The notes under the pieces are model-generated. The model worked only from the letters and a program-made list of their open reading frames with translations. It was not told where the DNA came from and searched no databases. A program made the translations under genes and the position numbers. Shown here piece after piece: positions 6,194-8,255 of a stretch of DNA of 8,255 nucleotides (position 1 is the first letter of the stretch; the number at the start of each line of letters is the position of its first letter). The stretch is from an uncultured Planctomycetaceae bacterium (GTDB lineage: Bacteria; Planctomycetota; Planctomycetia; Pirellulales; Pirellulaceae), in contig CALBTA010000421.1 in the NCBI GenBank assembly GCA_937967755.1, positions 1 to 8,255 of the forward strand, in the 5' to 3' direction.

Positions 6194-7057
6194 ATGCCTG
6201 TTTCGGTCGCCGACGTCGCTTGCGGTTTCGCGCTTCCGGCCCTCGTAGCCGGCGGGCTGTTGGTTGTATTGCAGCGGTTCGTGCTGGCTGAGTTTGTTCG
6301 GAAAATCGCTGCGAGCGCGGCGCTGGCCGCCGGGTTCGTCACAGGTTATGCGTTGTTGGGTTTGGGGCAGTGGGAAGTGAAGTACTTTTGGCACTGGCTG
6401 CCTTACGTGACGATGTTGAGCGTCTGCGGCAGCGCCCTGACAGCGGGTGAGAGATGGTTGCGCGTCGCCGGGGAGGTTGGCTGTTTGGCCCTCGCGGTTC
6501 TCGCGGCGTGGTTATTGGTTCCAACCTGGCCGCACCTTGAGCCGACGCGCGCGGTGCATATCGCCGTTTGGTCCTCAGGTGTGTTCGTGTTGGCGCTGTT
6601 GTTGGATCCGTTAACTCGGCCGGCCATGGCGTCGCGCTTGCCGAGAGGGCTGCTGTCAACGGTGTTGGCGGGCACGATGTTTGCCGCGGTTGTTGTCGTG
6701 TTGCTTTCCGAGAGCTTGAGATTTACCCAATTTGCCGGAGCCGCCGCCGGGTCGATGTTGGGCATCGCGATCGTAAACACCGCTTGGCCGAAGCAGACTT
6801 CGCTACACGGAATTGCGTTCACGTTCGCCGTGTTGAGTTGCGCGTTGCTGTTGGTTGCCCAGGTGGATTCGCATAGCGCAGTGCCGCTGATCAGTTACGC
6901 CGTTGTACCACTTGCACCGCTGGGTTTGTGGCTGGCGAAGTTGTTGGGGGAAGACGCAAGCCGCCCGGCGTGGAAGAGTTGGGCGTTGCTGCTTCCGCTG
7001 CCCGTTGTGATCTGCGCTGGGGCGATTGGGTTGGCCGTTGCGTGGACGCTTGGTTGA
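6194..7057 (+). CDS. Polytopic membrane protein of unknown function, coupled to YceI
   Basis: A 287-residue, very hydrophobic protein with about 8-10 membrane segments (roughly 9-27, 37-57, 65-83, 93-110, 119-140, 152-172, 178-197, 204-222, 228-250 and 261-285). I recognise no family or catalytic motif. Arg and Lys residues sit in short loops, for example RFVLAEFVRK and TRPAMASRLPRG, and a few His residues occur (67, 113, 122, 205, 226). It is too long, with too many helices, for the cytochrome b561-like YceJ that accompanies yceI in enterobacteria. It begins 2 nt after the YceI stop and lacks a clear ribosome site, so translational coupling is likely. Partnership with YceI in lipid or isoprenoid handling is inferred from position alone. 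Confidence 0.85.
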   Translation: MPVSVADVACGFALPALVAGGLLVVLQRFVLAEFVRKIAASAALAAGFVTGYALLGLGQWEVKYFWHWLPYVTMLSVCGSALTAGERWLRVAGEVGCLALAVLAAWLLVPTWPHLEPTRAVHIAVWSSGVFVLALLLDPLTRPAMASRLPRGLLSTVLAGTMFAAVVVVLLSESLRFTQFAGAAAGSMLGIAIVNTAWPKQTSLHGIAFTFAVLSCALLLVAQVDSHSAVPLISYAVVPLAPLGLWLAKLLGEDASRPAWKSWALLLPLPVVICAGAIGLAVAWTLG

Positions 7058-7092
7058 AATCGTACAGGATGATAGCGAAACGAAATCAACTG

Positions 7093-7218
7093 AAGATCAC
7101 AAAGTTTATGGAACAGAAGGGCGCGAAGCTCGCAAAGGATTGAGCGTGCTGCCTCACTTTACTCTTCATATTCTTCGCGAACTTTGCGCCCTTCTGTTCA
7201 AAATCACTCTGCGGTCTT
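7093..7218. repeat. Long imperfect inverted repeat between convergent genes
   Basis: The inner arms 7111-7136 (beginning GAACAGAAGGGCGC) and 7174-7199 (ending GCGCCCTTCTGTTC) are complementary at 23 of 26 positions around a 37-base centre. Outside them, AAGATCACAAAGT-like and ACTCTGCGGTCTT-like blocks extend the symmetry imperfectly to about 7093 and 7218. The unit resembles a dispersed 'GAAGGGCGCGAAG' repeat found in many bacterial intergenic regions (from memory). It fills the space between the plus-strand membrane protein and minus-strand nfo. It may serve both as a bidirectional terminator; the plus side is followed by T-rich sequence. Confidence 0.7.
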
Positions 7219-7231
7219 TTGTCAGGTTGTT

Positions 7232-8086
7232 TTAAGTAACAAGAGAGCGCAACGTGCGCAAATTGATCACATCCAACTCCTCGCCGTTTTCCTCGCCTTT
7301 GGGGGTTTCGAGGTACATCGGCACTTTGCGGAAGCGGTGGTCGTTGAGGAGAAAGCGGAACGGCTCGATGCCTAAATGCCCCCGGCCGATGTGTTCGTGA
7401 CGATCCACTCGCGAGCCAAGTTCGCGTTTGCTGTCGTTCAAATGAAACGCTTTGATGGTTTTCACGCCGACCGTCTTGTTGAGCGCCCGCATGGTCGCTT
7501 TGTAGTCCTTTTCCGTTCTCATCGGGTACCCGGCAGCGCAGGCATGACACGTATCGAAGCAAACGCCCAGGCGGTCTGGGTCTTTCACGGTATCGATGAT
7601 GGCGGCCAGGTGTTCAAACTTCCAGCCGAGGTTGCTCCCTTGCCCGGCGGTGTTCTCCAGCAGGATGTTCGCGCACCCGCGGTTGGTTTGGCGGTGGATG
7701 GTATCGATCGCCTTGGCGATTCGCTTCAAGCCTTTGGCTTCGCTGCTGGTGGTAAACGCCCCCGGGTGCATCACAACATACGGGATGCCCAACAGCCCCG
7801 CCCGTTGCAGCTCGACCACCATCGAATCGATCGACTTCTTCCAAAGTTCCGCCGCGGGTGCCGCCAGGTTGATCAGGTAAGAACTATGCGAAAGCGGATG
7901 CGCGATGTTCAACGTATCCAACGCCGACCGAAACCGCTGCACGTCGTCCTCAGTAATTTCCTTCGCCCGCCATTGGTTGTTATTCTTAGTGAAGATTTGG
8001 ACACTATCACACCCACAGCGATCGGCAATTTCCACAGCCTTGTAATAGCCGCCCGCCATGGACATGTGAGCACCGAGAATGGGCAT
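7232..8086 (-). CDS. nfo: Endonuclease IV (AP endonuclease)
   Basis: A 284-residue TIM-barrel enzyme that cuts the backbone 5' of abasic sites and removes blocked 3' ends in base excision repair; it acts in the cytoplasm. All nine metal ligands of the family are present by alignment with E. coli Nfo: His67, His107, Glu144, Asp178, His181, His215, Asp228, His230 and Glu260. Signature blocks are visible: GAHMSMAGG at 5-13, LLENTAGQG at 142-150, GVCFDTCHACAAGY at 174-187, HLNDSK at 215-220, DRHEHIGRGHLG at 228-239 and LETPKG at 259-264. Its length equals that of the E. coli protein, so it is complete. The ATG gives the canonical N-terminus (PILGAHMS), though no strong ribosome site precedes it; GGAG is 14 bases upstream, farther than usual. 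Its start is six bases from the divergent gene at 8093. Confidence 0.98.
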   Translation of the reverse strand: MPILGAHMSMAGGYYKAVEIADRCGCDSVQIFTKNNNQWRAKEITEDDVQRFRSALDTLNIAHPLSHSSYLINLAAPAAELWKKSIDSMVVELQRAGLLGIPYVVMHPGAFTTSSEAKGLKRIAKAIDTIHRQTNRGCANILLENTAGQGSNLGWKFEHLAAIIDTVKDPDRLGVCFDTCHACAAGYPMRTEKDYKATMRALNKTVGVKTIKAFHLNDSKRELGSRVDRHEHIGRGHLGIEPFRFLLNDHRFRKVPMYLETPKGEENGEELDVINLRTLRSLVT

Positions 8087-8092
8087 GGCTTT

Positions 8093-8255
8093 ATGAGACT
8101 CCTAGATAGAATTCGTATCGGAATGACTCGAGATGAGGTTGTCGCCGCGATTGGAGAGCCTGACGAAGCGGGCGGCGCTTCACGCAAGCACAGAACTCGA
8201 TCGATGTTCAAGCATTATCAAATAGAGTTGTACTTTAAGCAGCCGAAGGAGGGGA
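8093..8255 (+). CDS. Small protein with BamE/SmpA-like motif (partial, N-terminal part)
   Basis: Fifty-four codons are open from ATG 8093 to the window end. The protein begins MRLLDRIRIGMTRDEVVAAI and continues with GEPDEAGGASRKHRTRSMFK and IELYFKQP. The block 'I-x-x-GMTRDEV-x-x-x-x-GEPD' resembles the helix-turn start of BamE/SmpA-like folds and of many short uncharacterised planctomycete proteins; no signal peptide is seen, so it is probably cytoplasmic rather than a BamE lipoprotein. Codon use is ordinary. An in-frame GTG at 8066 would add nine residues but would overlap nfo; the ATG is preferred although neither has a ribosome site. It diverges from nfo, with six bases between start codons. 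Function unknown. Confidence 0.7.
   Translation, partial: MRLLDRIRIGMTRDEVVAAIGEPDEAGGASRKHRTRSMFKHYQIELYFKQPKEG

Noticed and set aside
7086..7562. A 158-codon minus-strand frame running from inside nfo through the inverted repeat
   Set aside because: It overlaps nfo in another frame, and its C-terminal part is translated dispersed repeat.

Overview
The window looks like chromosomal DNA of a planctomycete, probably of the Pirellulales type. The best evidence is the minus-strand gene pair on the left: a large secreted PSCyt1-DUF1549-DUF1553 protein followed by a Tat-exported DUF1501 protein. This pairing occurs in many copies in Planctomycetes and also in some Verrucomicrobia. Moderately GC-rich coding DNA and intergenic spaces full of short palindromes fit the same assignment. 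No organism name can be read from the sequence.

Layout: (1) Positions 1-4110, minus strand: a two-gene operon. The 953-residue cytochrome-like protein is upstream and the DUF1501 protein, cut off by the left window edge, is downstream. A 65-bp spacer holding a double-hairpin element separates them. (2) Positions 4111-5078: nearly 1 kb without a convincing gene. It holds a possible promoter for the operon, many inverted repeats, a TTCACCA/TGGTGAA palindrome cluster and a symmetric long hairpin of about 116 bp. (3) Positions 5079-5366, minus strand: a small two-helix membrane protein, diverging from the next unit. (4) Positions 5532-7057, plus strand: a YceI-family lipoprotein followed after 2 nt by a polytopic membrane protein of unknown function, probably translationally coupled. 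A good sigma70-like promoter and a 5'UTR hairpin precede them. (5) Positions 7058-7231: a convergent spacer dominated by a long imperfect inverted repeat. (6) Positions 7232-8086, minus strand: endonuclease IV (nfo) with all nine metal ligands present. (7) From 8093, plus strand: the start of a small protein with a BamE/SmpA-like 'GMTRDEV' motif, head-to-head with nfo and running off the right edge.

How the genes work together: the left operon probably acts outside the cytoplasmic membrane; its substrate cannot be read from the sequence. The YceI lipoprotein and its membrane partner are probably an envelope unit that handles a lipid or isoprenoid. Endonuclease IV is a housekeeping DNA-repair enzyme. 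I see no defence system, CRISPR array, tRNA, rRNA or transposase gene. The least explained material is the non-coding repeat content, above all 4585-5070 and 7093-7218, and the 287-residue partner of YceI. I do not claim a new multi-gene system here.
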